DNA of 64,000 bases from Pseudomonadota bacterium (GCA_021808445.1 JAKBBP010000003.1:44442-108441), one strand, 5' to 3'; shown: positions 26,713-35,473, counted from the stretch's first letter. The notes: generated from the letters alone by a model not told the origin. Numbers and translations are program-made.

Positions 26713-28704
26713 ATGGATCATCCGGACTACGCGCGCAGGCGCCAGACCATGGTGCGCCAGCAGATCGCGTCGCGAGGCGTGGACGACGATCGGGTGCTCG
26801 CAGCCCTGCGAGAGGTCGCGCGCGAGCGTTTCCTGCCGGATTCGGCGCGCGACGCCGCCTACGAGGAAGTCTCGCTGCGCCTGGAGGACGGGCGCCTGCT
26901 GCCCCAGGCCTACGTCCAGGCGGTGGCGCTGGCGGCACTCGCCCTGCGAGGCGACGAGAAGGTGCTCGAGATCGGCACCGGTTGCGGCTACGGCAGCGCG
27001 CTGCTCGCACGACTTGCCGCGCAGGTGCGCACCGTGGAGCCCGACGCACGCCTTGCCGAGCGAGCGGCGGGGGTCTTCGCGCTGCTGGGGCTGCGCGAGG
27101 TGCACGTGCGCCACGGTGAGGCGTCGGCCGGATGGGAGCAGGAGGGTCCCTATGACGCCATCCTCGTGCAGCCGGGGATCGAGGCCTCGGAGCCGTCCCT
27201 GCGCAGCCAGCTTCGGGTCGGGGGGCGCCTGGTGATGGCGCAGGGCGGCAGCCCGACGGTGCTGGAACTCGTGCGTACCCGGCGCGTGTCCGAGTTGCGC
27301 TTCGAGTCCGAGGATCTCGCGGACCTGCGCCTCGCGCCCGAGGTACCGGCCGGCCCGGCGCGCGCCGGCTCGCGCCGCGGCCAGGCAGGGGCCGCCGAGC
27401 ATGCGCAGGCGCGGCTTTCGGTGGCCGTCGGCCGCGCAGGCGAGGCGTTCGAGGACCTCGAGGCCGCCGAACTGGAGCCGTTGCTGCGCCGCATCGGGCG
27501 AGCGCGCGTGGTCCTGATCGGCGAGGCCACACACGGGACCTCCGAGTTCTATCGCATGCGTCAGCGCATCACGCGCGCCCTGATCGAAAGGCGGGGCTTC
27601 GACTTCGTCGCCGTCGAGGGGGACTGGCCCGACTGCGCGCGCATCGACCAGTACGTGCGCAACGCCGAAGAGCCCGCCGCGCGCTGGAAGGCCTTCGCGC
27701 GCTTTCCGGCCTGGATGTGGCGCAATCGGGAGGTGGCCGCATTCGTCGACTGGCTTCGGGAATGGAATGCGCAGCAACAGCCGCGCCTGCGCACGGCCTT
27801 CTACGGGCTGGACTTGTACAGCCTGTATGGCTCCATCGAGCGCGTGCTGGAATACCTCGAGCGGGTGGATCCGCAGACGGCGCGCCTCGCGCGCCAGCGC
27901 TACGGCTGCCTCAGCCCCTGGGAGGACGACCCCGCCGGCTACGCGCGCGCCACGATGACCGCCGGTTATCGCTCCTGCGAGGCTGACGTGGTGGCGATGT
28001 TGCGCGAACTGCTGCACGCGCGCTCCAGCTACGGCGGCTACGACGGCGAACGCTTCCTCGATGCGCTGCAGAATGCGCGCCTGGTGGCCAATGCCGAGCG
28101 CTACTACCGCACCATGTACTACGGCTCGCGCGAGTCCTGGAACCTGCGCGACGGGCATATGTTCGAGACCCTGCGCACGCTGCTGGACTTTCGAGGGCCG
28201 CAGAGCCGTGCCGTCGTCTGGGCCCACAATTCCCACGTGGGCGATTCGGCCGCTACCGAGATGGCCCTGCGGGGCGAATTCAACCTCGGGCGCCTGTGTC
28301 GCAAGGCCTTCGGCTCGCAGGCCTACGCGATCGGCTTCGGAACCCATGCAGGGCAGGTCGCGGCGGCGGATTCCTGGGGCGCGGACATGCAGGTGATGGA
28401 GCTGCGCCCCAGCGCGGCGGGAAGCCATGAACGCGTGTTCCACGACAGTGGCGTGCCGGGGCTGCTGCTGCCCCTGCGCTCGCTGCCCGCGGATCCCGAT
28501 CTGGCGGGCTTGCGCGAGTCGCGCCTGCAGCGGGCGGTCGGGGTGCTGTACCGGCCGCTCACGGAGATGGCCAGCCACTACTTCGAATCGGTGCTGCCGG
28601 AGCAGTACGACGAGTACATCTGGTTCGACCGCAGCCATGCCGTCACCCCGCTCGACAGCCTGAGCCTGGAAGGCGTGCCCGAAACCTATCCCTTCGGCGT
28701 ATGA
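26713..28704 (+). CDS. Fusion: isoaspartyl methyltransferase-like domain plus erythromycin esterase-like domain
   Basis: Product of 663 residues. Residues 1-210 form a protein-L-isoaspartate methyltransferase fold with SAM motif I ('VLEIGTGCGYGSALLARLAA'); residues 240-660 form an erythromycin esterase family domain with the catalytic His loop 'IGEATHGTSEFYRMRQ', the Glu in 'VAVEGDWPDC' and 'WAHNSHVGD'. The methyltransferase lacks the usual GQTISQPY-type loop with its essential Ser, reading 'DGRLLPQAYVQAVALAAL', so repair activity is doubtful. Esterase relatives outside resistance contexts have unknown hydrolase functions. ATG 26713 follows a ribosome binding site (ggagag). Confidence 0.88.
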   Translation: MDHPDYARRRQTMVRQQIASRGVDDDRVLAALREVARERFLPDSARDAAYEEVSLRLEDGRLLPQAYVQAVALAALALRGDEKVLEIGTGCGYGSALLARLAAQVRTVEPDARLAERAAGVFALLGLREVHVRHGEASAGWEQEGPYDAILVQPGIEASEPSLRSQLRVGGRLVMAQGGSPTVLELVRTRRVSELRFESEDLADLRLAPEVPAGPARAGSRRGQAGAAEHAQARLSVAVGRAGEAFEDLEAAELEPLLRRIGRARVVLIGEATHGTSEFYRMRQRITRALIERRGFDFVAVEGDWPDCARIDQYVRNAEEPAARWKAFARFPAWMWRNREVAAFVDWLREWNAQQQPRLRTAFYGLDLYSLYGSIERVLEYLERVDPQTARLARQRYGCLSPWEDDPAGYARATMTAGYRSCEADVVAMLRELLHARSSYGGYDGERFLDALQNARLVANAERYYRTMYYGSRESWNLRDGHMFETLRTLLDFRGPQSRAVVWAHNSHVGDSAATEMALRGEFNLGRLCRKAFGSQAYAIGFGTHAGQVAAADSWGADMQVMELRPSAAGSHERVFHDSGVPGLLLPLRSLPADPDLAGLRESRLQRAVGVLYRPLTEMASHYFESVLPEQYDEYIWFDRSHAVTPLDSLSLEGVPETYPFGV

Positions 28705-28731
28705 GCGCAGGGTGCCGATGCTCCGGCCCCG

Positions 28732-28773
28732 CTGATCCAGGTCAAGGACAGTCCGCGGCGGCGGGTCGATACT
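28732..28773 (+). promoter_or_regulatory. FNR/ANR-like class II promoter ahead of the phasin operon
   Basis: CTGATccagGTCAA (28732-28745) matches 8 of 10 positions of TTGATnnnnATCAA. The -10-like GATACT (28768-28773) is 32 bases away centre to centre, which places the box at -41.5 relative to a start near 28780. The phasin ATG follows at 28817 with a good ribosome binding site (aggag). Confidence 0.6.
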
Positions 28774-28816
28774 TCCCGGTGAATCTCATCCGTTCGCATG
28801 CCGCAGGAGCCGCGCC

Positions 28817-29263
28817 ATGAACCCCCAGTCCCAGATCCAGGCCGCCCAGCGCGCCGAGGTCGAATGCCTCACCGACCTGTTCGACGCTGCCATGGACGGA
28901 TTCGAGCAGCTCACCCGCCTGCAGTTGCAGGCCATGCGCGAGTTCTCCCGCAACCACTCGCAGCGTCTGTTCGAGGCCATGCAGGCCCGCGACGCACGGG
29001 ACTGGGCGGCCTTGCCGCAGCAGGCGCTGCGCCCGGATCCGGACGGTGCGTTGCAGTACCTGCAGGAATTCGGGCGCATCGCGGGCTCGGTGCAGGCTGC
29101 CATGTCCGAGGCCTTGCAGCAGGGCGCGGCCCGGCTGCAGCACCACCTGCAGGAGGCCGTCGAGCAGGCCGGCGCGCAAGCGGCGCCCGGGGCGCCCGGG
29201 GCGCCCGGCGCACCCAAGCGCCAGCCGCCGCGTGCGCGCGCAGCCGCCGGCCGCGCCTCCTGA
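28817..29263 (+). CDS. Phasin family protein (PHB granule-associated)
   Basis: Product of 148 residues, helical and amphipathic ('FDAAMDGFEQLTRLQLQAMR', 'ALQYLQEFGRIAGSVQAAMS'), as in phasin_2 proteins that coat polyhydroxyalkanoate granules. The C-terminus is a basic, low-complexity tail of Ala-Pro-Gly repeats ending 'RARAAAGRAS', which resembles the alanine/proline/lysine tails of PhaF-type phasins and could bind DNA. acetoacetyl-CoA reductase follows 43 bases later, which supports the PHB link. An FNR-like promoter lies upstream. Confidence 0.8.
   Translation: MNPQSQIQAAQRAEVECLTDLFDAAMDGFEQLTRLQLQAMREFSRNHSQRLFEAMQARDARDWAALPQQALRPDPDGALQYLQEFGRIAGSVQAAMSEALQQGAARLQHHLQEAVEQAGAQAAPGAPGAPGAPKRQPPRARAAAGRAS
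29182..29208 (+). repeat. Nine-base tandem repeat inside the phasin gene
   Basis: Three perfect copies of ggcgcccgg encode the Ala-Pro-Gly run of the phasin tail. Copy number could vary by slippage without breaking the frame, changing tail length. Confidence 0.7.
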
Positions 29264-29306
29264 TTTCCAACCTGGCGGGCTGCCGGCACGGCCCGGGGAG
29301 AACGTC

Positions 29307-30032
29307 ATGCCAAGAATCGCCCTGGTCACCGGAGGCACGCGCGGCATCGGCGCGGCCATCGCACGCCGCCTGGCCGCGGACGGCCTGCGGGTGGCCGTGA
29401 ACTACCGCGGCAATGAATCGGCCGCCCAGGCCTTCCGCGAGGACAGCGGGCTGCCGGCCTTCCGCTGGGACGTGGCCGATTTCGAAGCCTGCCAGGCAGG
29501 CGTGCGGGAGGTCGAGCGCGAGCTCGGAGGGGGCATCGAGGTGCTGGTGAACAATGCCGGCGTGACCCGTGACGCCATGCTGCACCGGATGGAGCTGCGG
29601 CAGTGGCGGGAGGTCATGCAGGACGATCTCGACGCCATGTTCCACATGTGCCGCTCGGTCATCGACGGCATGCGCGCGCGCGGCTGGGGGCGCATCGTGA
29701 ACATCTCCTCGGTCAACGGCCAGAAGGGGCAGCTGGGACAGGCCAACTATTCCGCGGCCAAGGCAGGCGTGATCGGATTCACCAAGGCGCTGGCGCTGGA
29801 GTCGGCACGCAAGGGCATTACCGTCAACGCGGTCGCGCCGGGTTACACGGACACGGACATGCTGGCCGGAATCGACCCCTCGGTGCTCGAGGGCATCAAG
29901 GCGCAGATCCCGGCCGCACGCCTGGGGCGGCCGGAGGAGATCGCGCACGCGGTATCCTTCCTGGTCGACGATCGCAGCGGTTTCGTCACCGGCGCCACGC
30001 TGGCCGTCAACGGCGGGCAATACATGGTGTGA
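29307..30032 (+). CDS. phbB: Acetoacetyl-CoA reductase (PhbB-type short-chain dehydrogenase)
   Basis: NADPH-dependent reduction of acetoacetyl-CoA to (R)-3-hydroxybutyryl-CoA, the second step of PHB synthesis. The 241 residues show the cofactor loop 'LVTGGTRGIGAAIARRLA', 'NNAGVTRDAMLHRM', catalytic Tyr-Lys in 'ANYSAAKAGVIGFTKALALE' and the family C-terminus 'GATLAVNGGQYMV'. It follows the phasin gene and precedes ppk2, so NADPH can be disposed of as PHB under low oxygen. The ATG at 29307 gives the standard N-terminus; the track start is too far upstream. Confidence 0.9.
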   Translation: MPRIALVTGGTRGIGAAIARRLAADGLRVAVNYRGNESAAQAFREDSGLPAFRWDVADFEACQAGVREVERELGGGIEVLVNNAGVTRDAMLHRMELRQWREVMQDDLDAMFHMCRSVIDGMRARGWGRIVNISSVNGQKGQLGQANYSAAKAGVIGFTKALALESARKGITVNAVAPGYTDTDMLAGIDPSVLEGIKAQIPAARLGRPEEIAHAVSFLVDDRSGFVTGATLAVNGGQYMV

Positions 30033-30060
30033 ACCCTGGTGTCCTGTCCCGTAACGAACC

Positions 30061-30873
30061 ATGACCAAGGCCATCGCAGCCCAGGATCCCCCCGGTGATG
30101 CATCCGCGCCCGAGCCGCGGGCCGATTCCTACGCGAGGACCCTGCGGGCCTTGCAGATCGAACTGGTCAAGTACCAGAAACACCTCATCGCCCACGACGA
30201 GCGCCTGCTGCTCATCCTGGAGGGGCGCGATGCCGCCGGCAAGGATGGAACCATCAAGCGCATCGTCGAGCACCTGTCGCCTCGCGAGACCCGCGTGGTC
30301 GCTCTGGGCAAGCCCTCCGACCGCGAGTCCACCGCCTGGTATTTCCAGCGCTACGTGCCCCACCTGCCCAGCGCCCAGGAATTCGTGCTGTTCAACCGCA
30401 GCTGGTACAACCGCGCGGGGGTCGAGCCCGTCATGGGCTTCTGCGATGCGGCGCAATACGAGGAGTTCCTCGACACCGTCCCGGTATTCGAGCACATGCT
30501 GGTGCGCTCCGGCGTCCGGCTGTTCAAGTACTACCTGGACATCGACCGGGACGAGCAGCGCAGGCGCCTGCAGGCGCGGCGCCGCGATCCGCTCAAGCAG
30601 TGGAAGCTCAGCCCCATCGACGCGGCCGCGCAGGCGCACTGGAAGGATTACAGCCGTGCGCGCGACACCATGTTCGCTCGCACCCACACGCTGACCGCTC
30701 CGTGGTACGTGGTGCGCGCGGCCGACAAGCGAGCGGCCCGCCTGGATGTGATCCGCCACCTCCTGGGGCATCTCGAATACCACGGCAAGGACCACGGGCT
30801 GCTGCGTTCCGACTCCGGCCTGGTGTTCTCCTACTCCGAAGAGGCGCTGCGCGCCGGACGGATCGCCCCCTGA
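30061..30873 (+). CDS. ppk2: Polyphosphate kinase 2 (PPK2 family)
   Basis: Transfers phosphate between polyphosphate and nucleotides. The 270-residue product has a single PPK2 domain with Walker A 'LEGRDAAGKDGTIKRIVEHL', the lid and Walker B region 'FNRSWYNRAGVEPVMGFC' and conserved 'DPLKQWKLSPID'. A 25-residue Ala/Pro-rich N-terminus precedes it. Sequence alone suggests class I (NDP kinase direction), but class assignment is uncertain. Lying 28 bases after phbB and 13 before a universal stress gene, it could generate nucleotides from polyphosphate when respiration is limited. Confidence 0.93.
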   Translation: MTKAIAAQDPPGDASAPEPRADSYARTLRALQIELVKYQKHLIAHDERLLLILEGRDAAGKDGTIKRIVEHLSPRETRVVALGKPSDRESTAWYFQRYVPHLPSAQEFVLFNRSWYNRAGVEPVMGFCDAAQYEEFLDTVPVFEHMLVRSGVRLFKYYLDIDRDEQRRRLQARRRDPLKQWKLSPIDAAAQAHWKDYSRARDTMFARTHTLTAPWYVVRAADKRAARLDVIRHLLGHLEYHGKDHGLLRSDSGLVFSYSEEALRAGRIAP

Positions 30874-30886
30874 CATCGAGGTCGCC

Positions 30887-31330
30887 ATGTACTCCCGCAT
30901 CCTTGTCGCGCTGGACGCCAGCGCCACCGCCCAGCAGGCCGCCGAGCACGCCATCGGCCTGGCCCGTGCCCTCCAGGCCTCGCTGCGCATGGTCTGCGTG
31001 GTCGACGTGGCGGGGCTGGCCGGGGCGCTGGCCGACGTGAGCCGCGTGATGAGCGACGACGCCAGGTTGTTGCTGGACGACTGGATGAACCGCGCGGCCC
31101 AGTTCGGCGTGGACGTCAGCACCGGCATCGTCGAGACCGGGCGCCACGCTGTCCGCGTGGCCGACGCCATCCGCGCCGAGGCCCGGCGCTGGGATGCGCA
31201 GCTCATCGTGCTGGGAAGCCACGGGCGCAGCGGCGTGGGCAACCTCATGCTCGGCAGCGTGGCCGAGGCGGTGGCGCGCGACAGCCGCTGCGCCGTGTTG
31301 CTGGTGCATCCCGGCGACGCCCAGTCCTGA
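30887..31330 (+). CDS. Universal stress protein (UspA family)
   Basis: Product of 147 residues with one Usp domain. The N-terminus 'YSRILVALDASATAQQAAEH' and the ATP-binding loop 'GSHGRSGVGNLMLGSVAEAV' (G-x2-G-x9-G-S type) are intact, so nucleotide binding is expected. It is the last gene of the phasin-phbB-ppk2 operon, 13 bases after ppk2. Single-domain Usp proteins of this kind are common in oxygen-limitation regulons. Its partner is not known. Confidence 0.93.
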   Translation: MYSRILVALDASATAQQAAEHAIGLARALQASLRMVCVVDVAGLAGALADVSRVMSDDARLLLDDWMNRAAQFGVDVSTGIVETGRHAVRVADAIRAEARRWDAQLIVLGSHGRSGVGNLMLGSVAEAVARDSRCAVLLVHPGDAQS

Positions 31331-31367
31331 TCCGGCGCGCGCAAGCGCCGACGCAAAGCCATCGTTT

Positions 31368-31409
31368 GCCAGTGTCCGGCCCCACGCATCAGCGGGACAG
31401 GACACTGGC
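31368..31409. promoter_or_regulatory. Perfect inverted repeat in the gap before the S10 peptidases
   Basis: gccagtgtcc (31368-31377) and ggacactggc (31400-31409) are perfect 10-base arms around a 22-base loop, 38 bases after the stress-protein stop. They may end the upstream operon or be an operator for the peptidase genes. The rest of the 286-base gap shows no gene or other clear signal. Confidence 0.4.
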
Positions 31410-31616
31410 GTGAACTGCCGCGTCAAGGCGGCGTGAAACTGCTGCGCGGCGCTCCGCTGGCGCCTATGTTCCCGGTGTGCTCGCAAGACACCGGATCCGC
31501 CATGCGCAGGACGGGGTGGGGCACCGGCAGGCCCCCGCATCGGAGGTCGTCCGCGAAGGCTGGGGGAGGCGCCGCGTGCAAACGCGGCCGGTCGTTCACC
31601 CCCAACTGCTACGAGC

Positions 31617-33434
31617 ATGACTGGACTCCGAGTTGTTCGATCCCTGGCGCGCAGCCGGGACGCGCGGCGCGTGCGACGCGCAGGCATGAACCTGGCCATG
31701 GGTCTCGCGCTGGGCGCCATGCTGCTGATCTGTGGTGGCGCCGCCGCGCATGCCGAGGAGCCCGCGCCGGCGGCGGGTCCAGGCTATGACGATCCTGTCG
31801 CCTATCGCATGACGCCGGACGCCAGCCTGGCTCGATCCGCGGCGAGGCAGGCCGCGGCCGTGACCCGGCACGGCATCACGCTGTCCGGGCGGCGCCTGCG
31901 CTACACCGCCACCGCGGGGCACCTGCTGGTGCGCCAGCCGGGCGACCCGTCGAAGGTCGAGGCGGCGCTGTACTACGTGGCCTATACCCTGGACGGACAG
32001 GATCCGGCGCGGCGGCCGATCACCTTTTTCTGGAACGGCGGGCCGGGAAGTTCCAGCATCTACCTGGACCTCGGCGGCTGGGGCCCCAGGACCCTGGACA
32101 TCGACGAGGCGCGCATTCCGATGGCCACGCTGGCCCGATCGCCCCGCTTCGCGCTGCGCGCCAATCGACAGACCCTGTTGGCCGACACGGACATGGTGTT
32201 CGTCGACGCCATCGGAACGGGGTGGTCGGAAGCCGTCGCGCCGTACCGCAACCGCGACTTCGAGGGCGTGGATGCCGATGCCCGGCTGATGCGCGACTTC
32301 GTCATCGACTACCTGCGGGACAACGGACGCACGATGTCGCCGAAGTACCTGTATGGCGAGTCCTACGGGGGCATCCGGACCCCCATCGTCGCACGCCTGC
32401 TGGAGCAGTACGGAGCGCTGGCCCGCGGCGCACCCGTGCTGAACGGGCTGATCATGAATTCGCCGATCCTGGACTACAAGACCAACTGCTACATGCGCTG
32501 GTACTCGGACCAGCGGCCCCTGGCGCGATTGCCGGGCGGGGACATCGCCTTCACGCGCGCGCCCGTGTCCTGCGAGGGCTACGTCCCCAGCTACGTGATG
32601 GTGCATTACGCGCAGAGCCGACCCGACGCGACCGTGGACCAGGGGCGGCGCGCCGCGCGGCGCGCCATCGCCCTGGCGCGCGAGTCCTGGAGGCCGGAGT
32701 GGCGTGCGTACCGAGCCACGCTGGCGTCGACTCACTGGCCGCTTCCCTATGTGCCCGGTGACTTCGGGCCGGCCCAGCAGCGCGTGTTCGCGCGCCTAGG
32801 AGCCGCCACGGGCCTGCGCCCTTCCGCGTGGGCAAGGGACTTCAACATGAACGTGCCGGATTTCGACTCGGCCTTGCTGGGACTGGATGCCGCGCATTGG
32901 GACCGCGCCTGGTCCAGGGTCGATCGCTACGACGCGATGGTGCGCCTGCCTGCCCGACTGAGCGGCTATGTCAACCCCAACGGGCGCTGGGAACGCTGGG
33001 TGGCGGGCTCGGACTACCTGGACGGCAGCGTACTGCGCGCAGAGCGCAATTTCACGTCGAAGTTCCTGGACTACCACGACCCGAGCCCCTACGTGGTCGA
33101 CCGCTGGCCGGCGCATTGGGACTGGCATCACGCCGGCGACCTCAGCAATCACCCCCAGTCGGTGTCGGATCTGTACGAGGCGATGACCCTGAACCCGACG
33201 CTGCGGGTGCTGATCGCGCAGGGCGAGCAGGACACCGCGGCGCCTTTCTACCAGACCATGCTCGACCTGCGCGCAGGAGGCCTGGGAACGAAACTCCGGG
33301 TGCACCTGTATCCGGGTGGGCACATGCTCTACCTGACGCAGCCGTCGCATGCGCTGTTCAAGGCGCGCCTGGATCGCTTCTATGCGCAGGCCCAGGCGCC
33401 GGGCCCTGCAAGCGCCGGCGCGAGCGGCCGTTGA
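31617..33434 (+). CDS. Exported S10 family serine carboxypeptidase, copy 1
   Basis: Alpha/beta-hydrolase carboxypeptidase of 605 residues. Motifs are the oxyanion region 'FFWNGGPGSSSIYLDLGG', nucleophile 'YGESYGGIRTPIVA', acid 'IAQGEQDTAAPF' and catalytic His 'YPGGHMLYLT'. A signal peptide ending 'GGAAAHA' directs it to the periplasm or outside; an ATG at 31686 that starts nearer the hydrophobic core is an alternative start. S10 enzymes usually act at acid pH and remove C-terminal residues. A second paralogue lies directly downstream, with an EF-hand gene after it. Confidence 0.88.
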   Translation: MTGLRVVRSLARSRDARRVRRAGMNLAMGLALGAMLLICGGAAAHAEEPAPAAGPGYDDPVAYRMTPDASLARSAARQAAAVTRHGITLSGRRLRYTATAGHLLVRQPGDPSKVEAALYYVAYTLDGQDPARRPITFFWNGGPGSSSIYLDLGGWGPRTLDIDEARIPMATLARSPRFALRANRQTLLADTDMVFVDAIGTGWSEAVAPYRNRDFEGVDADARLMRDFVIDYLRDNGRTMSPKYLYGESYGGIRTPIVARLLEQYGALARGAPVLNGLIMNSPILDYKTNCYMRWYSDQRPLARLPGGDIAFTRAPVSCEGYVPSYVMVHYAQSRPDATVDQGRRAARRAIALARESWRPEWRAYRATLASTHWPLPYVPGDFGPAQQRVFARLGAATGLRPSAWARDFNMNVPDFDSALLGLDAAHWDRAWSRVDRYDAMVRLPARLSGYVNPNGRWERWVAGSDYLDGSVLRAERNFTSKFLDYHDPSPYVVDRWPAHWDWHHAGDLSNHPQSVSDLYEAMTLNPTLRVLIAQGEQDTAAPFYQTMLDLRAGGLGTKLRVHLYPGGHMLYLTQPSHALFKARLDRFYAQAQAPGPASAGASGR

Positions 33435-33479
33435 CCCTGCCATTGACCCTGCCGTTAGCCCTGCCGTAGCAAGGCTACG
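33431..33479 (+). repeat. Twelve-base tandem repeat and small hairpin between the two S10 genes
   Basis: Units ttgaccctgcca, ttgaccctgccg and ttagccctgccg run in tandem from 33431 to 33466 and include the stop codon of copy 1. A perfect small hairpin, cgtagc-aag-gctacg, follows at 33465-33479. No promoter is obvious in the remaining 130 bases before copy 2. Confidence 0.6.
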
Positions 33480-33613
33480 CGCACGGGCTTCGGGGTCGAA
33501 TTCCGGACTACTGTTCCATCTGCGGACTCGCGGCCTTTGCAGCGCGGGTTGGAGAACACGGGGGATGGGGCCATGCGCGTGCATGGCGTTTTGTCATCCG
33601 ACCTGGTTCGAAC

Positions 33614-35473
33614 ATGCTCAGATTCCGTCATGGCGCGCCGCCGCACCGGCCCGCGCAGTCTTTGCTCCCTCTTCGACAGCCCGGCCTCGCGCGCCGCGTG
33701 CTGGCCTGGCGCCGGTGCGCCGTGGTCGTGGCCGCCGCGGCGCTCAGCGCCTGCGGCGGAGGCGGGCAGGGCGCGGGCCCGCACGTCACCGCCTATCACG
33801 CCTACGACGACCCTGTCCCCTACGATCTGCGCGCCGGGGCATCGCTGCCCGCGGCCTTCGCGAAGGCGGGGGCTGCCGTCACGCACCACGACCTGATGCT
33901 GGCGGGCCAGCAGAGGTCCTACACGGCGACGGCAGGGCACCTGCTGGTGCATTCGCGCCGGACGGGCAAGGTCGTGGCAACCATGTTCTACGTGGCCTAT
34001 ACCCTGGATGGCCAGCCTGCCGCGAAGCGGCCGGTGACCTTTTTCTGGAACGGCGGCCCGGGAAGTTCGGCGGTGTATCTCGAACTGGGGGCCTGGGGCC
34101 CGCGCACCCTGGAACTCGACGAGGCGAACGTGCCGGAGTCCGCGCTGGGCAGGCCTCCGGCGCTCAAGCTGCGGACCAACCCCGACACCCTGCTGGGCGA
34201 CACCGACATGGTGTTCGTCGATCCGGTCGGCACCGGCCTGTCGGAAGCGGTGGCTCCGCGCACCAACCAGTCCTTCGCCGGCGTCGACCCCGATGCCCGT
34301 GCGGTGCTCGACTTCATCGATGCCTGGCTGCATGCCAACCACCGCGAGATGTCGCCCAAGTTCGTGTACGGGGAGTCCTACGGCGGGATCCGCACCCCCA
34401 TCGTCGCCAGGCTGATGGAGCAGCAGGGACCCCTGGCCCACGGCGCGCCGGTGCTCAGCGGGGTGCTCATGAACTCGCCCATCATGGACTTCAAGACCAA
34501 TTGCGATTCGGCCTGGAGCTCCGTCGGCAATCCCGTGCAACAAGGGCCCTCCCAGACCTTGGCCTTCACGGTGCCTCCCGTGTCCTGCGAGGGCGACATT
34601 CCCAGTTTCGTCATGGCGCATTACGCGCTGACCCATCGAGCCACCACCGTCGCGCAGGACGCGCGCGCGGCCCGTCAGGCCATGCAACTTGCGCAAGGCA
34701 CATGGGCGCCGGAATTCAAGGCCTACCAGGCCACCGTCGGCGCAAGCGGCTTCGCCAAGGCCCACCCGGTGCCCTGGGTGGCCAGCGACTTTCCGGCGAA
34801 CCAGCAACAGGTGTTCCAGGCCATGGCCCAGGCCACCGGCACGCGAGCCGACGACTGGGCGCGGGTGTTCAACATGAACATCGAGGACTACGGCTCGGCC
34901 ATGCTGCGCCTGGACAATGCCCACTGGGATCAGGAGGACTTTCGCATCAATCCCTACGATGCGATCGTGACCACTCCGGCGCATGCCAGCGGCTACGTGA
35001 ACTTCAACGGCAAGCCGGAGACACCGCCCCAGGCCGCAGACTATTTCAACAAGGCCCTCGTGGCCGCGCAGCGTCGCTACTTCTCCAGGTTCCTGCAGTA
35101 CCAGAGCGCGGCGCCCTACGAACTGCTCAGCCCGCGCCAGATCGAGTACTGGAACTGGCACCATGACGGCGACCTGAGCAACCAGCCGCAGACGGTGAGC
35201 GACCTGATGGAGGCCATCGACCTGGGCGGGCATCTGCCGGTGCTGATCGGGCAGGGAGAAGAGGATCTGATCACCCCGTTTTTCCAGACCCTGCTGGACC
35301 TGCACAGCGCCAGGCTGGGCCGCGAGGTCGAATTCCGCGTGTTCCCCGGCGGGCACATGCTGTACCTGACCCGCGTGACCCACGACGCCTTCAAGACCAC
35401 CCTGGACCACTTCTATGCGCGTGTCGCGAACGGTACCTGGTCCCCCGACAAGCCCACGAGGATCTTCCGATGA
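33614..35473 (+). CDS. S10 family serine carboxypeptidase, copy 2 (lipoprotein)
   Basis: Product of 619 residues, clearly homologous along its length to copy 1, with 'FFWNGGPGSSAVYLELGAWG', 'YGESYGGIRTPIVARLME', 'IGQGEEDLITPF' and 'FPGGHMLYLT'. The long N-terminal segment ends in a lipobox ('AAALSAC' followed by a glycine run), so this copy should be lipid-anchored, unlike copy 1. That difference suggests division of labour in envelope proteolysis rather than simple redundancy. Its stop overlaps the EF-hand gene (ATGA). Confidence 0.87.
   Translation: MLRFRHGAPPHRPAQSLLPLRQPGLARRVLAWRRCAVVVAAAALSACGGGGQGAGPHVTAYHAYDDPVPYDLRAGASLPAAFAKAGAAVTHHDLMLAGQQRSYTATAGHLLVHSRRTGKVVATMFYVAYTLDGQPAAKRPVTFFWNGGPGSSAVYLELGAWGPRTLELDEANVPESALGRPPALKLRTNPDTLLGDTDMVFVDPVGTGLSEAVAPRTNQSFAGVDPDARAVLDFIDAWLHANHREMSPKFVYGESYGGIRTPIVARLMEQQGPLAHGAPVLSGVLMNSPIMDFKTNCDSAWSSVGNPVQQGPSQTLAFTVPPVSCEGDIPSFVMAHYALTHRATTVAQDARAARQAMQLAQGTWAPEFKAYQATVGASGFAKAHPVPWVASDFPANQQQVFQAMAQATGTRADDWARVFNMNIEDYGSAMLRLDNAHWDQEDFRINPYDAIVTTPAHASGYVNFNGKPETPPQAADYFNKALVAAQRRYFSRFLQYQSAAPYELLSPRQIEYWNWHHDGDLSNQPQTVSDLMEAIDLGGHLPVLIGQGEEDLITPFFQTLLDLHSARLGREVEFRVFPGGHMLYLTRVTHDAFKTTLDHFYARVANGTWSPDKPTRIFR

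Noticed and set aside
26713-28704. Erythromycin resistance gene
   Set aside because: The esterase-like domain is fused to a methyltransferase and set among housekeeping stress genes; most chromosomal family members are not resistance enzymes.
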